A stretch of 64,000 nt of DNA, taken from contig CP083824.1 of assembly GCA_023023105.1 (NCBI GenBank), positions 3,906,001 through 3,970,000 of the forward strand, in the 5' to 3' direction. The notes under the pieces were generated by a model. The model saw nothing but the letters and a program-made list of their open reading frames with translations, had not been told where the DNA came from and searched no databases. Below, one piece after another: positions 39,110-52,512 of the stretch. Position 1 is the stretch's first letter. Each line of letters opens with the position of its first letter. The translations under genes were made by a program, and so were the position numbers. Source of the DNA: Enterobacter ludwigii. GTDB lineage: Bacteria; Pseudomonadota; Gammaproteobacteria; Enterobacterales; Enterobacteriaceae.

Positions 39110-40702
39110 ATGAGTCAGGACTATCTCGCCCGTATCGCTGCGCTGGAAGACGCGCTTCGCCAGAAAGACAGCCAGCTCAGTCTCGTTGCTGAGACTGAGT
39201 CGTTCCTGCGTTCAGCGCTGGCCCGCGCAGAAGAGAAAATAGAGAACGAAGAGCGTGAAATAGAACATCTGCGGGCTCAGATAGAAAAACTGCGCCGAAT
39301 GCTGTTCGGTACCCGTTCAGAAAAGCTACGCCGGCAGGTCGAAGAAGCCGAAGCCCTGCTGAAACAGCAGGAGCAGCAAAGCGATCGTTACAACGGCCGG
39401 GACAATGATCAGCAGGTTCCGCGTCAGTTGCGCCAGTCCCGTCATCGTCGCCCGTTACCGGAACATCTTCCCCGCGAAATAAACAGACTGGAGCCAGCTG
39501 AAACCAGCTGTCCTGGTTGCGGTAGTGATATGGCCTATCTCAGCGAAGTCAGCGCGGAGCAACTGGAGCTGGTCTCCAGCGCCCTGAAAGTGATCCGCAC
39601 GGTCAGGGTGAAAAAGGCCTGTACCCGATGCGACTGCGTCGTTGAAGCGCCAGCGCCCTCACGTCCTATCGACCGGGGCATCGCCGGGCCGGGTCTGCTG
39701 GCCCGCGTGTTAACGGCCAAATACTGTGAACACCTGCCGCTGTATCGCCAGTGCGAAATCTTTGCCCGTCAGGGTGTGGATCTGAGTCGTGCGCTGCTCT
39801 CCAACTGGGTGGATGCGTGCTGCCGGTTAATGGCCCCGCTGGATGAAGCCCTCTACCACTACGTGATGGACTGCCGCAAACTGCATACGGATGACACTCC
39901 GGTGCCCGTGCTGGCGCCGGGCAGAAAGAAGACGAAAACCGGGCGTATCTGGACATATGTCCGTGATAACAGAAGCGCGGGTTCATCAGATCCGCCAGCG
40001 GCATGGTTCGCCTTCTCACCGGACCGACAGGGGAAACACCCTCAGCAACATCTTCGGCACTATCATGGCGTGCTGCAGGCAGATGCCTTCGCAGGGTACG
40101 ACAGGTTGTTCAGCGCAGAGCGTGAAGGTGGCCCGTTGACAGAAGCGGCATGCTGGGCTCATGCGCGGCGCAAAATCCATGACGTCTATATCAGCACCCG
40201 GACGGCCACAGCAGAGGAGGCTCTGAAGCGCATCAGTGAGTTATACGCGATAGAAGAGGAAATACGCGGCCTTCCGGCATCTCAGCGGCTGGCCGCCAGA
40301 CGGTCCCGAAGTTAACCGTTGCTGATATCCCTGCATGACTGGTTGGTGGAGAAAAGTGCCACTCTGTCGAAAAAATCCCGGTTAGGCGAGGCGTTCGCTT
40401 ATGCACTGAACCAGTGGGATGCCCTGTGTTACTACTGCGATGATGGTCTGGCAGAGCCGGATAATAACGCTGCTGAGCGCGCGCTACGAGCGGTCTGTCT
40501 GGGCAAGAAAAACTACATCTTCTTCGGCAGTGATCATGGTGGTGAACGTGGTGCCCTGCTGTATGGTCTGATCGGAACGTGCAGGCTGAACGGTATCGAT
40601 CCAGAGGGTTACCTTCGCCATATCCTGAGCGTATTGCCGGAGTGGCCCATCAACAAAGTGGCCGAACTGCTGCCATGGAACGTAGATCTCACCAATAAAT
40701 AG
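39110..40702 (+). pseudogene. IS66 TnpC transposase with in-frame stop
   Basis: The transposase has a coiled-coil N-terminus, zinc-finger ('[18 protein letters not shown]'), and the DDE domain ('[15 protein letters not shown]', '[13 protein letters not shown]', 'DNNAAERALRAVCLGKKNY'). A TAA at 40313-40315 splits it after 'ARRSRS'; the frame continues unchanged in 'PLLISLHDWLVEKSA' to 40702. A single AAA to TAA change explains this. The catalytic Glu lies after the stop, so it is inactive. Confidence 0.9.
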
Positions 40703-40824
40703 CCGTCAATACGGCGCTCACTTAACGCTTACGTTCACCTGAGGTGTTTTTGTAGTTATCTGGCGTTACGTGACAGTGTTGGTCAGATACTTCCACCTCT
40801 TCAGAGTTAAAGTTTGATATATGG

Positions 40825-40851
40825 GAAAAAAACGCTCCCGGACGGGAGCGT
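40825..40851 (-). terminator. Terminator of the silE/pcoE-like gene
   Basis: ACGCTCCCGGACGGGAGCGT is a near-perfect hairpin followed on the minus strand by TTTTTTT. It lies 50 bases past the stop of the truncated metal-binding gene. Confidence 0.8.
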
Positions 40852-40901
40852 AAGCCAGTGACTTCGGCGTCAAATGAGGGTCTGACAAGTGGAGCTGCGG
40901 G

Positions 40902-41186
40902 TTAATTCTGGGTGATCTGGCTGCGATGCTTTTCAGCCTGCTGCTGATGAATAACGGAAGATAGACCATTATTCGCCTTCTCATGCACAACAGCGGCTTT
41001 CTCATGCTCGTTCATTTCGGAAAATGGCTTAGCAGTTTCTTGGGTGTTCTCAGGTTTGGATTTCATCATTTTTTTATGCATTTCAGCCATGTCCTGATGG
41101 GCAGCAGAATTGCCGTTTTGCATCATTTCATGGGACATTGCGGCCTGATCGTGACCGCTCATATCCATCATTTTCATGCTCTCCCC
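40902..41186 (-). pseudogene. SilE/PcoE-like periplasmic metal-binding protein, 5' truncated
   Basis: The minus strand encodes a Met/His-rich sequence ('MKMMDMSGHDQAAMSHEMMQ', 'AHQDMAEMHKKMMKS') ending 'HQQQAEKHRSQITQN', which is the C-terminal two-thirds of the silver/copper-binding proteins SilE and PcoE (about 144 aa). The signal peptide and first part were removed where IS903 sits at 41187. It is a relic of a sil/pco metal-resistance cluster; no other genes of that cluster are left here. The in-frame ATG at 41177 could give a cytoplasmic peptide only. Confidence 0.85.
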
Positions 41187-42243
41187 GGCTTTGTTGAATA
41201 AATCAGATTTCGGGTAAGTCTCCCCCGTAGCGGGTTGTGTTTTCAGGCAATACGCACGCTTTCAGGCATACCTGCTTTCGTCATTTTGTTCAGCGCTCGT
41301 ACCAGGGCCATAGCCTCTGCAACCTGACCATCGTAGTCACGCAGTGTCAGTGAACCTCCGAACAGCTGTTTTACCCGGTACATCGCCGTTTCCGCTATCG
41401 AGCGACGGTTATAATCTGTTGTCCATTTCCACCGCGCATTACTCCCGGTCAGCCGCTGATTCGCAACAGCACGGTTACGGTCTGCATATTCACCGGGCCA
41501 GTAACCCGCGCCTTTTCGGGGCGGGATAAGCGCGCTGATTTTCTTACGCCGCAGTTCATCGTGACAGAGCCGGGTGTCGTAAGCGCCGTCTGCCGATGCT
41601 GCCCTGATTTTTCTGTGAGTCTGCCGGATAAGACCCGGGAAGGCTTCTGAGTCCGTCACATTGTTCAGCGACAGGTCTGCACAGATGATTTCATGTGTGT
41701 TGCTGTCAACTGCCAGATGCAACTTTCGCCAGATACGGCGGCGTTCCTGGCCATGTTTTTTGACTTTCCATTCGCCTTCACCAAAGACCTTCAGCCCGGT
41801 GGAATCAATCACCAGATGCGCGATTTCACCCCGGGTGGGCGTTTTGAAACTGACATTAACCGACTTTGCGCGCTTGCTGACACTGGTGTAATCCGGGCAG
41901 CGCAACGGAACATTCATCAGTGTAAAAATGGAATCAATAAAACCCTGTGCAGCCCGCAGGGTCAACCTGAACACGCGTTTAATGACCAGAACGGTGGTGA
42001 TGGCGAGATCAGAATAGCGCTGAGGTCTTCCCCGTGATGAAGGCGTTGCCGACTCATACCAGGCCTGAATAGCTTCATCATCCAGCCAGAAAGTTATGGA
42101 GCCACGGTTGATGAGGGCTTTATTGTAGGTGGGCCAGTTGGTGATTTTGAACTTTTGCTTTGCCACGGAACGGTCTGCGTTGTCGGGAAGATGCGTGATC
42201 TGATCCTTCAACTCAGCAAAAGTTCGATTTATTCAACAAAGCC
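41187..42243 (-). mobile_element. IS903-family insertion sequence (IS5 group)
   Basis: Exactly 1057 bp, bounded by 18-bp inverted repeats GGCTTTGTTGAATAAATC / GATTTATTCAACAAAGCC. The flanks GCTCTCCCC and CACCTCCCC share only six bases and come from unrelated genes, so this is not a simple insertion. Confidence 0.93.
41243..42211 (-). CDS. IS903 transposase
   Basis: A 322-residue IS5-family DDE transposase (DDE at 'VIDSTGLKVFGEGEW', 'ASADGAYDTRLCHDEL' and 'RRSIAETAMYRVKQLFGG'). An internal GTG at 42166 ('AKQKFKITNWPTYNKALINRG') would give the 307 residues usually quoted for IS903. The frame is complete. Confidence 0.92.
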   Translation of the reverse strand: MKDQITHLPDNADRSVAKQKFKITNWPTYNKALINRGSITFWLDDEAIQAWYESATPSSRGRPQRYSDLAITTVLVIKRVFRLTLRAAQGFIDSIFTLMNVPLRCPDYTSVSKRAKSVNVSFKTPTRGEIAHLVIDSTGLKVFGEGEWKVKKHGQERRRIWRKLHLAVDSNTHEIICADLSLNNVTDSEAFPGLIRQTHRKIRAASADGAYDTRLCHDELRRKKISALIPPRKGAGYWPGEYADRNRAVANQRLTGSNARWKWTTDYNRRSIAETAMYRVKQLFGGSLTLRDYDGQVAEAMALVRALNKMTKAGMPESVRIA

Positions 42244-42246
42244 CAC

Positions 42247-42505
42247 CTCCCCCTGACGACATCCTTCTGCTGAAACAGCGCCTGTCCGAACAGGAAGCGC
42301 TGAACCGCGCCCTGCTGGAAAAGCAGGCCGACCGGGAGCGCGAAATAGACCATCTGCAGGCGCAGCTGGATAAGATTCGCCGGATGAACTTCGGCAGTCG
42401 TTCTGAATAAATCTCCCGCCGCATCGCGCAGATAGAAGCCGACCTGAACCGGCTTCAGACAGAAAGCGATACGCTGACGGGTCGGGTTGCCGATACGGGC
42501 CGGGC
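42247..42505 (+). pseudogene. Fragment of a second IS66-type TnpC
   Basis: Plus-strand reading gives 'PPPDDILLLKQRLSEQEALN', then 'LEKQADREREIDHLQAQLDK' and 'IRRMNFGSRSE', then a TAA, then in frame 'ISRRIAQIEADLNRLQTESD'. This is the coiled-coil N-terminal part of an IS66 TnpC other than the one at 39110. The stop again stands where a Lys codon is expected. Confidence 0.75.
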
Positions 42506-42516
42506 CCCGTATCGTT

Positions 42517-42810
42517 TTAACCCTGAATATTCATCGCAGATATTGTTTCGGGTTTTCCGGTATACCAGCCCTGAACTAGGTAACCGGGGCCAAGAGAACG
42601 GACGAATTCAAACTGTCCTGGCGTTTCCACCCCTTCAAACACCAGTGGTTTGCCAGTACCACGTAACCCTTTCACCACAGAAACAAGTAGCGCTCGCTTC
42701 ACCGGGTCATCAATATTGGCAATAAAAATACGGTCTATTTTTATCTCATCGAAATCCAGTACCGTCAGCCATTCAATATGGGGGCCGCTTGGCAAACGGA
42801 AAATATCCTA
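42517..42810 (-). pseudogene. EAL-domain phosphodiesterase, C-terminal fragment
   Basis: The minus strand encodes 'DIFRLPSGPHIEWLTVLDFD', then 'IKIDRIFIANIDDP', 'LVFEGVETPGQFEFVRSLGP' and 'LVQGWYTGKP', the last quarter of an EAL cyclic-di-GMP phosphodiesterase. A stop precedes the fragment and no start is available, so it is a remnant. Such a fragment is found beside lacI on some plasmids, as far as remembered. Confidence 0.7.
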
Positions 42811-43141
42811 CGTTAAGCCTGTTTCTTTAGCTGGCATTACAAAAAGCGAGCGTCTGCATGGTACAGACAGACACCCGAATACGATAAAAATGAGACGAAA
42901 AAAACGGTAATGCTGTCAACCTGTTGATGACTATTTTAATCTGTAGTCATTCAATCCTTGTAACATCAGGATGATCCTGGTGTCAGTGAAAATACGAAAT
43001 CAACACGTTGGTATCATTACCCACCTGTGAACTGACGTCGGCATTTTGAATCTCACTTCGGCGTGCCCCCTCCGAATGGCGCAAAACATTTCGTGGTATG
43101 GCATGATAGCACCCGAAGAGAGTCAATTCAGGGTGGTAAAT
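42811..43141. other. Intergenic region upstream of lacI
   Basis: About 330 bases. The last 70 (from about 43072) are nearly the E. coli lacI promoter region, with the weak lacI promoter and the GGTGG ribosome binding site. Nothing is recognised in the rest. Confidence 0.6.
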
Positions 43142-44224
43142 GTGAAACCAGTAACGCTATACGATGTCGCAGAGTATGCCGGTGTCTCTTATCAGACCGT
43201 TTCCCGCGTGGTGAACCAGGCCAGCCACGTCTCTGCGAAAACGCGGGAAAAGGTGGAAGCGGCGATGGCGCAGCTGAACTACATTCCCAACCGCGTGGCA
43301 CAACAACTGGCGGGGAAACAGTCGTTGCTGATTGGCGTTGCTACCTCCAGTCTGGCCCTGCACGCGCCGTCGCAAATTGTCGCGGCGATTAAATCTCGCG
43401 CCGATCAACTGGGTGCCAGCGTGGTGGTGTCGATGGTAGAACGAAGCGGCGTCGAAGCCTGTAAAGCGGCGGTGCACAATCTTCTCGCGCAACGCGTCAG
43501 TGGGCTGATCATTAACTATCCGCTGGATGACCAGGATGCCATTGCTGTGGAAGCTGCCTGCGCTAATGTTCCGGCGTTATTTCTTGATGTCTCTGACCAG
43601 ACTCCCATCAACAGTATTATTTTCTCCCATGAAGACGGTACGCGACTGGGCGTGGAGCATCTGGTCGCATTGGGTCACCAGCAAATCGCGCTGTTAGCGG
43701 GCCCATTAAGTTCTGTCTCGGCGCGTCTGCGTCTGGCGGGCTGGCATAAATATCTCACTCGCAATCAAATTCATCCGATAGCGGAACGGGAAGGCGACTG
43801 GAGTGCCATGTCCGGTTTTCAACAAACCATGCAAATGCTAAATGAGGGCATCGTTCCCACTGCGATGCTGGTTGCCAACGATCAGATGGCGCTGGGCGCA
43901 ATGCGCGCCATTACCGAGTCCGGGTTGCGCGTTGGTGCGGATATCTCGGTAGTGGGATACGACGATACCGAAGACAGCTCGTGTTATATCCCGCCGTTAA
44001 CCACCATCAAACAGGATTTTCGCCTGCTGGGGCAAACCAGCGTGGACCGCTTGCTGAAACTCTCTCAGGGCCAGGCGGTGAAGAGCAATCAGCTGTTGCC
44101 CGTCTCACTGGTGAAAAGAAAAACCACCCTGGCGCCCAATACGCAAACCACCTCTCCCCGCACGTTGGCAGATTCCTTAATGCAGCTGGCACGACAAGTT
44201 TCCCGACTTGAAAGCGGGCAGTGA
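43142..44224 (+). CDS. lacI: Lactose operon repressor
   Basis: A 360-residue LacI starting with GTG at 43142, as in E. coli ('MKPVTLYDVAEYAGVSYQTV'). The HTH, hinge helix ('NRVAQQLAGKQS'), sugar-binding core and C-terminal tetramerisation leucine zipper ('LADSLMQLARQVSRLESGQ') are all present. It differs from K-12 LacI at only a few positions (for example Gln for Glu in 'EAAMAQLNYIPN'). The longer in-frame extension to 43046 is promoter DNA. The three lac operators are preserved, so regulation should work. Confidence 0.97.
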   Translation: MKPVTLYDVAEYAGVSYQTVSRVVNQASHVSAKTREKVEAAMAQLNYIPNRVAQQLAGKQSLLIGVATSSLALHAPSQIVAAIKSRADQLGASVVVSMVERSGVEACKAAVHNLLAQRVSGLIINYPLDDQDAIAVEAACANVPALFLDVSDQTPINSIIFSHEDGTRLGVEHLVALGHQQIALLAGPLSSVSARLRLAGWHKYLTRNQIHPIAEREGDWSAMSGFQQTMQMLNEGIVPTAMLVANDQMALGAMRAITESGLRVGADISVVGYDDTEDSSCYIPPLTTIKQDFRLLGQTSVDRLLKLSQGQAVKSNQLLPVSLVKRKTTLAPNTQTTSPRTLADSLMQLARQVSRLESGQ

Positions 44225-44237
44225 GCGCAACGCAATT
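44217..44237. promoter_or_regulatory. lac operator O3
   Basis: GGCAGTGAGCGCAACGCAAT plus T, overlapping the lacI stop, is identical to E. coli O3. It is the upstream auxiliary operator for LacI looping. Confidence 0.9.
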
Positions 44238-47420
<3,183 letters not shown>

Positions 47421-47426
47421 TAATAA

Positions 47427-48725
<1,299 letters not shown>

Positions 48726-48733
48726 GAAATTAA

Positions 48734-48764
48734 TGTCGGATACGGCGCGAGCGCCTTATCCGAC
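48734..48764. repeat. REP element between lacY and lacA
   Basis: TGTCGGATACGGCGCGAGCG continuing to CCTTATCCGACC is the REP palindrome found at the same place in the E. coli lac operon. Confidence 0.85.
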
Positions 48765-48790
48765 CAACTTATCAGGACGGAATGTTAAAA

Positions 48791-48930
48791 ATGAACATGT
48801 CGATGACAGAAAAAATAAAAGCAGGCAAGCTATTTACCGATATGTGCGAAGGCTTACCTGAAAAAAGACTTCGTGGGAAAACATTAATGTATGAGTTCAA
48901 TCACTCGCATCCATCAGAAGTTGAAAAAAG
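48791..48930 (+). pseudogene. lacA: lacA, truncated after about 47 codons by IS1
   Basis: The frame 'MNMSMTEKIKAGKLFTDMCE' onward to 'EFNHSHPSEVEKR' is the N-terminus of galactoside O-acetyltransferase (203 aa). It stops at the IS1 end at 48931 and the remainder is not on the other side of IS1, so it was deleted. LacA is dispensable for growth on lactose. Confidence 0.93.
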
Positions 48931-48945
48931 GGTAATGACTCCAAC

Positions 48946-49447
48946 TTATTGATAGTGTTTTATGTTCAGATAATGCCCGATGACTTTGTCATGCAGCTCC
49001 ACCGATTTTGTGAGCGACAGCGACTTCCGTCCCAGCCGTGCCAGGTGCTGCCTCAGATTCAGGTTATGCCGCTCAATTCGCTGCGTATATCGCTTGCTGA
49101 TTACGTGCAGCTTTCCCTTCAGGCGGGATTCATACAGCGGCCAGCCATCCGTCATCCATATCACCACGTCAAAGGGTGACAGCAGGCTCATAAGACGCCC
49201 CAGCGTCGCCATAGTGCGTTCACCGAATACGTGCGCAAACCGTCTTCCGGAGCCTGTCATACGCGTAAAACAGCCAGCGCTGGCGCGATTTAGCCCCGAC
49301 GTATCCCCACTGTTCGTCCATTTCCGCGCAGACGATGACGTCACTGCCCGGCTGTATGCGCGAGGTTACCGACTGCGGCCTGAGTTTTTTAAGTGACGTA
49401 AAATCGTGTTGAGGCCAACGCCCATAATGCGGGCGGTTGCCCGGCAT
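48946..49447 (-). pseudogene. insB: IS1 insB with 2-base deletion
   Basis: The frame runs from '[20 protein letters not shown]' to 'YDRLRKTV' and then shifts into '[20 protein letters not shown]' in another frame. Where copy 1 has CGGTTGTGGCGCAC this copy has CGGTTTGCGCAC, a loss of two bases near 49240. The transposase of this copy is therefore broken, though it could be moved by copy 1. Confidence 0.88.
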
Positions 49448-49641
49448 CCAACGCCATTCATGGCCATATCAATGATTTTCTGGTGCGTACCGGGTTGAGA
49501 AGCGGTGTAAGTGAACTGCAGTTGCCATGTTTTACGGCAGTGAGAGCAGAGATAGCGCTGATGTCCGGCGGTGCTTTTGCCGTTACGCACCACCCCGTCA
49601 GTAGCTGAACAGGAGGGACAGCTGATAGAAACAGAAGCCAC
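49366..49641 (-). CDS. insA: IS1 InsA (copy 2)
   Basis: A complete 91-residue InsA, differing from copy 1 at three residues (for example Asp for Glu in '[11 protein letters not shown]'). It keeps the zinc-finger and HTH and can still act as a repressor. Confidence 0.92.
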
Positions 49642-49806
49642 TGGAGCACCTCAAAAACACCATCATACACTAAATCAGTAAGTTGGCAGCATCACCTGGC
49701 AGCTGAAAGTATGAATAATAACGCCCTGACAGGATATTTTATTGCACCCTGTCAAAAGTCATACATTCTTTCCCGGTTTTTGCTTTCTCATACCGGATAA
49801 CTCTAT

Positions 49807-50940
49807 TTAAGGCTTAAGGATAACCTTCGTCCATCCTTCATCCCGCTCATCGAAGTGCTTATATCCGGCAGGAGCCTCTTCAAGCGAAAGACGATGAGAA
49901 ATTATTTTGCCCGGACTGGCTTTATCGTGATGGATGAGGCGAGACAGCTGACGGTTATAGGCCTTAACGTTCGCCTGGCCGGTACGGATTGCCTGTCCTT
50001 TAAACCAGAAACTCCCAAAATCAAATGGCATCTTACCCTCTCTGGCAAGCTCCGATTCAGCCCCCGGATCCTGAGGAATAAAGACGCCAACCACACCAAT
50101 TCCCCCGGTTGCTTTCGTCGACGCAACAAGACTGTTCATGGTGACAGAGTTATCTTCATGGCCATGTTTGTTACAGCACTGATAGCCAACACATTCGCAG
50201 CCACAATCCGTACCGCGTCCATCCGTCAGGTCGAGAATTTTTTGTACAGCTTCATCGCCAGTAGCATTGATGCCCGTCGCCCCCATTTTTTCAGCCAGAG
50301 CCAACCGGTCTGTGTGCGTATCAACCACAAACACCTGTGAAGCACCTTTAATGATCGCCGAATGAGCTGCCATCAAACCGACCGGCCCCGCGCCATAAAT
50401 GGCCACGCTTTCACCAGGCTTCAATCCGGCAAGTTCTGTTGCATGCCAGCCGGTAGGAAAAATGTCAGAGAGCATCACATAATCATCTTCTTTTTCTGCC
50501 GCATCAGGGGGAAGAACAAGGCAGTTAAAGTCGGCAAATGGCACCCGAAGCAGTTCCGCCTGCCCCCCCTCCCAGGGACCCATTTCAGCAAAACCATAAG
50601 CTGCGCCTGCCGAACCCGGATTGGTAGTGAGACAAAAGCCGGTCAGACCTTTTTCACAGTTTTCGCAAAAACCACATCCCACGTTAAACGGCAGACAAAC
50701 ATAGTCGCCCACCTTAATACGTTCAACGCCTGAGCCAATTTCGACCACTTCACCCAGGTTTTCGTGACCCAGAATCCGTCCCTGTTCAAAGCTGGTCCGG
50801 CCCTCATACATGTGCAAGTCCGACCCACAAATGTTGGTGGTGGTGATGCGGACGAGTACATCCGTGGGGCGGACAATTTTCGCATCCGGTACGTCTTTTA
50901 CTTTTACATCATAAGGACCGTTGTAAATTACTGCTTTCAT
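49807..50940 (-). CDS. Glutathione-independent formaldehyde dehydrogenase-like zinc ADH
   Basis: A 377-residue zinc-dependent dehydrogenase of the Pseudomonas FdhA type: 'CGSDLHMYEGRTSFEQGRILGHENLGEVVEIG' (catalytic zinc), structural cysteines in 'NVGCGFCENCEKGLTGFC', Rossmann motif 'IYGAGPVGLMAAHSAIIKGA' and the FdhA-specific insert 'CGCECVGYQCCNKHGHEDNS'. The start at 50940 follows GGAGAAGATC; the upstream ATG at 50997 is rejected. FdhA enzymes oxidise formaldehyde, often by dismutation with bound NAD. With frmRAB nearby the island carries two separate formaldehyde routes. Confidence 0.88.
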   Translation of the reverse strand: MKAVIYNGPYDVKVKDVPDAKIVRPTDVLVRITTTNICGSDLHMYEGRTSFEQGRILGHENLGEVVEIGSGVERIKVGDYVCLPFNVGCGFCENCEKGLTGFCLTTNPGSAGAAYGFAEMGPWEGGQAELLRVPFADFNCLVLPPDAAEKEDDYVMLSDIFPTGWHATELAGLKPGESVAIYGAGPVGLMAAHSAIIKGASQVFVVDTHTDRLALAEKMGATGINATGDEAVQKILDLTDGRGTDCGCECVGYQCCNKHGHEDNSVTMNSLVASTKATGGIGVVGVFIPQDPGAESELAREGKMPFDFGSFWFKGQAIRTGQANVKAYNRQLSRLIHHDKASPGKIISHRLSLEEAPAGYKHFDERDEGWTKVILKP

Positions 50941-51257
50941 GATCTTCTCCTTCTTGCGTGCGGAAAGGAAATGCTGCCCGGCGGATTGGGGTATCAATCG
51001 AGTTTAGCTGCCATAACAGATCTCGCGATCGGCGAAAGGACGATTAGGATGTTTCTTAACTAAGTGCATTGAAGTCTGTAAGACAGGTACTTACCGATGA
51101 AGGCTGCCTGGAAAACGTAAAAACATCACACGTTAATCCGGTTTTTTTAAGCAGGCAGGGGATTACGGACAGCTTTGAGCGAGAAGCGGATAAAGTAAAT
51201 CTATCTCATTTCTGCATTGTGCCAGAAGTAGACATAGGTGAATTAGGTAACCCTAGT
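50941..51257. other. Region upstream of the dehydrogenase gene
   Basis: 317 bases with the promoter of the minus-strand dehydrogenase. A plus-strand open frame from 51069 runs into the IS3 element and has no recognised domain. It may be the start of a gene cut by that IS. Confidence 0.4.
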
Positions 51258-51274
51258 GAATCGCCACGGATAAT

Positions 51275-52087
51275 CTAGACACTTCCGAGCCGTTGATAAT
51301 ACTGGTTTTCATATTCTGTCGGTGACATCTGTTCGCTAGAACCATGCCGACGCTTACTGTTATAAAACATTTCGATGTAATCAAAAATATCACTGCGGGC
51401 TTCTTCCCGCGTTCCGTAGATCTTTTTCTTTATCCGTTCACGTTTCAACAACTGGAAAAAACTTTCTGCAACCGCATTATCATGGCAGTTACCGCGACGG
51501 CTCATGCTACCCTCCAGGCCGTGTGATTTCAGGAACGACTGCCACTCATGGCTTGTGTACTGACTGCCCTGATCCGAATGAACCAGCACCTGTTTTTCGG
51601 GATTACGCCGCCATACAGCCATCAGCAGTGCGTTCAGGACAATGTCCTTTGTCATCCGGGATTGCATGGACCAGCCGATAATTTTGCGTGAGAACAGATC
51701 AACAACAACGGCAAGATACAGCCAGCCTTCGTGGGTCCTGATGTAGGTTATGTCCGTTACCCAACGCTCATCAGGAGCATCCGGATTGAACTGTCGCTGG
51801 AGCCTGTTGGGTGACACGATACTGGCCTCGCCTTTACGTGCCCGCGGGCTTCGGTATCCGACCTGAGCCTTTATTCCGACACGTTTCATCAGTCTCCAGA
51901 CTCTGTTTACTCCGCACTGTTGCCCGCTGTCACGCAGATCCAGATGGATTTTGCGATAACCATAGACGCATCCCGATTCCAGCCAGAACTGTTTAATCTG
52001 TCCTGTCAGTCTCAGGTCTGCCTGATGGCGTTGTGAATGCGGCTGCTGAAGCCAGGCGTAAAAACCACTGGGATGAACATCCAGCAC
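51275..52087 (-). CDS. IS3-family transposase OrfB
   Basis: The 270-residue frame holds the HTH_21 and rve integrase domains ('RWVTDITYIRTHEGWLYLAVVVDLFSRKIIGW', 'VHSDQGSQYTS', '[16 protein letters not shown]': D, D, E). It is made as an OrfAB fusion by -1 frameshift at an A7G run (52176-52183, minus strand). It is complete. Confidence 0.92.
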   Translation of the reverse strand: MLDVHPSGFYAWLQQPHSQRHQADLRLTGQIKQFWLESGCVYGYRKIHLDLRDSGQQCGVNRVWRLMKRVGIKAQVGYRSPRARKGEASIVSPNRLQRQFNPDAPDERWVTDITYIRTHEGWLYLAVVVDLFSRKIIGWSMQSRMTKDIVLNALLMAVWRRNPEKQVLVHSDQGSQYTSHEWQSFLKSHGLEGSMSRRGNCHDNAVAESFFQLLKRERIKKKIYGTREEARSDIFDYIEMFYNSKRRHGSSEQMSPTEYENQYYQRLGSV

Positions 52088-52143
52088 CCGACAGAGCAGG
52101 CGAACAGGCCAGCAACAGGAGTTGTCACGGATAAAGGCGTACC

Positions 52144-52428
52144 TCAGTCGGACAGCTTTGCGAAGTACGCCGCGGCTTTTTTTAATATGTCCCGTTCGTC
52201 GGTAACCCGTTTCAGCTCTTTCTGGAGACGGCGGATCTCGGCCTGAGCATCTGACTGTTCTTTATTAGTGGAAGAATCCGGACCGTACTTCTTTATCCAG
52301 GCATAAAGGCTGTGGGTGGTGATATCGAGACGTGTTGCAACGCTGGCAACAGAATAACCGCGATCAACAACCTGTTTGACTGCTTCAGTTTTAAACTCTT
52401 CAGGATAACGCTTACCGCTCATGGGCAC
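52144..52428 (-). CDS. IS3-family OrfA
   Basis: A 94-residue HTH protein ('YPEEFKTEAVKQVVDRGYSVASVATRLDITTHSLYAWIKKY') with a C-terminal leucine-zipper ('EIRRLQKELKRVTDERDILKKAAAYFAK'). It overlaps the OrfB frame through the A7G slippery run. Confidence 0.9.
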   Translation of the reverse strand: MPMSGKRYPEEFKTEAVKQVVDRGYSVASVATRLDITTHSLYAWIKKYGPDSSTNKEQSDAQAEIRRLQKELKRVTDERDILKKAAAYFAKLSD

Positions 52429-52512
52429 CTCTCTTTAAGTCATCTTAAATGACTCTGAGGTGTCTGTTAAACGCGTGGCGATTCACCTCGCGTCCTTCCG
52501 TTCAGTATAGCC

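Larger units (their letters stand above)
38390..40732 (+). mobile_element. IS66-family element, 5' truncated and with a broken transposase
   Basis: Three genes tnpA, tnpB and tnpC in the IS66 order. The left end is lost at the IS911 junction (38390). The right end is probably the GCTCACTTAACGCTTAC terminus ending near 40732. It cannot transpose because tnpC has an in-frame stop. Confidence 0.82.
48931..49696 (-). mobile_element. IS1-family insertion sequence, copy 2 (insB frameshifted)
   Basis: 766 bp between GGTAATGACTCCAACTTATT and the opposite end GTTGGCAGCATCACC. It is two bases shorter than 768 because of a deletion in insB. It is inverted relative to copy 1 and has no target repeat (flanks TGAAAAAAG and TGGCAGCTG). 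Confidence 0.92.
51258..52485 (-). mobile_element. IS3-family insertion sequence
   Basis: 1228 bp with imperfect inverted ends starting TGAATCGCCACG on each side and two overlapping frames OrfA/OrfB. The right end lies 27 bases from the ginD stop. A 42-bp copy of its left end stands at 35704. No clear target repeat is seen (flanks CTAG and CCTC). Confidence 0.88.

Noticed and set aside
41178-42252. IS903 target duplication
   Set aside because: The flanking 9-mers share only CTCCCC and adjoin unrelated genes, so a true duplication is not supported.
48791-48930. Working lacA
   Set aside because: Only about 47 of 203 codons are present before IS1, and the remainder is not found beyond it.
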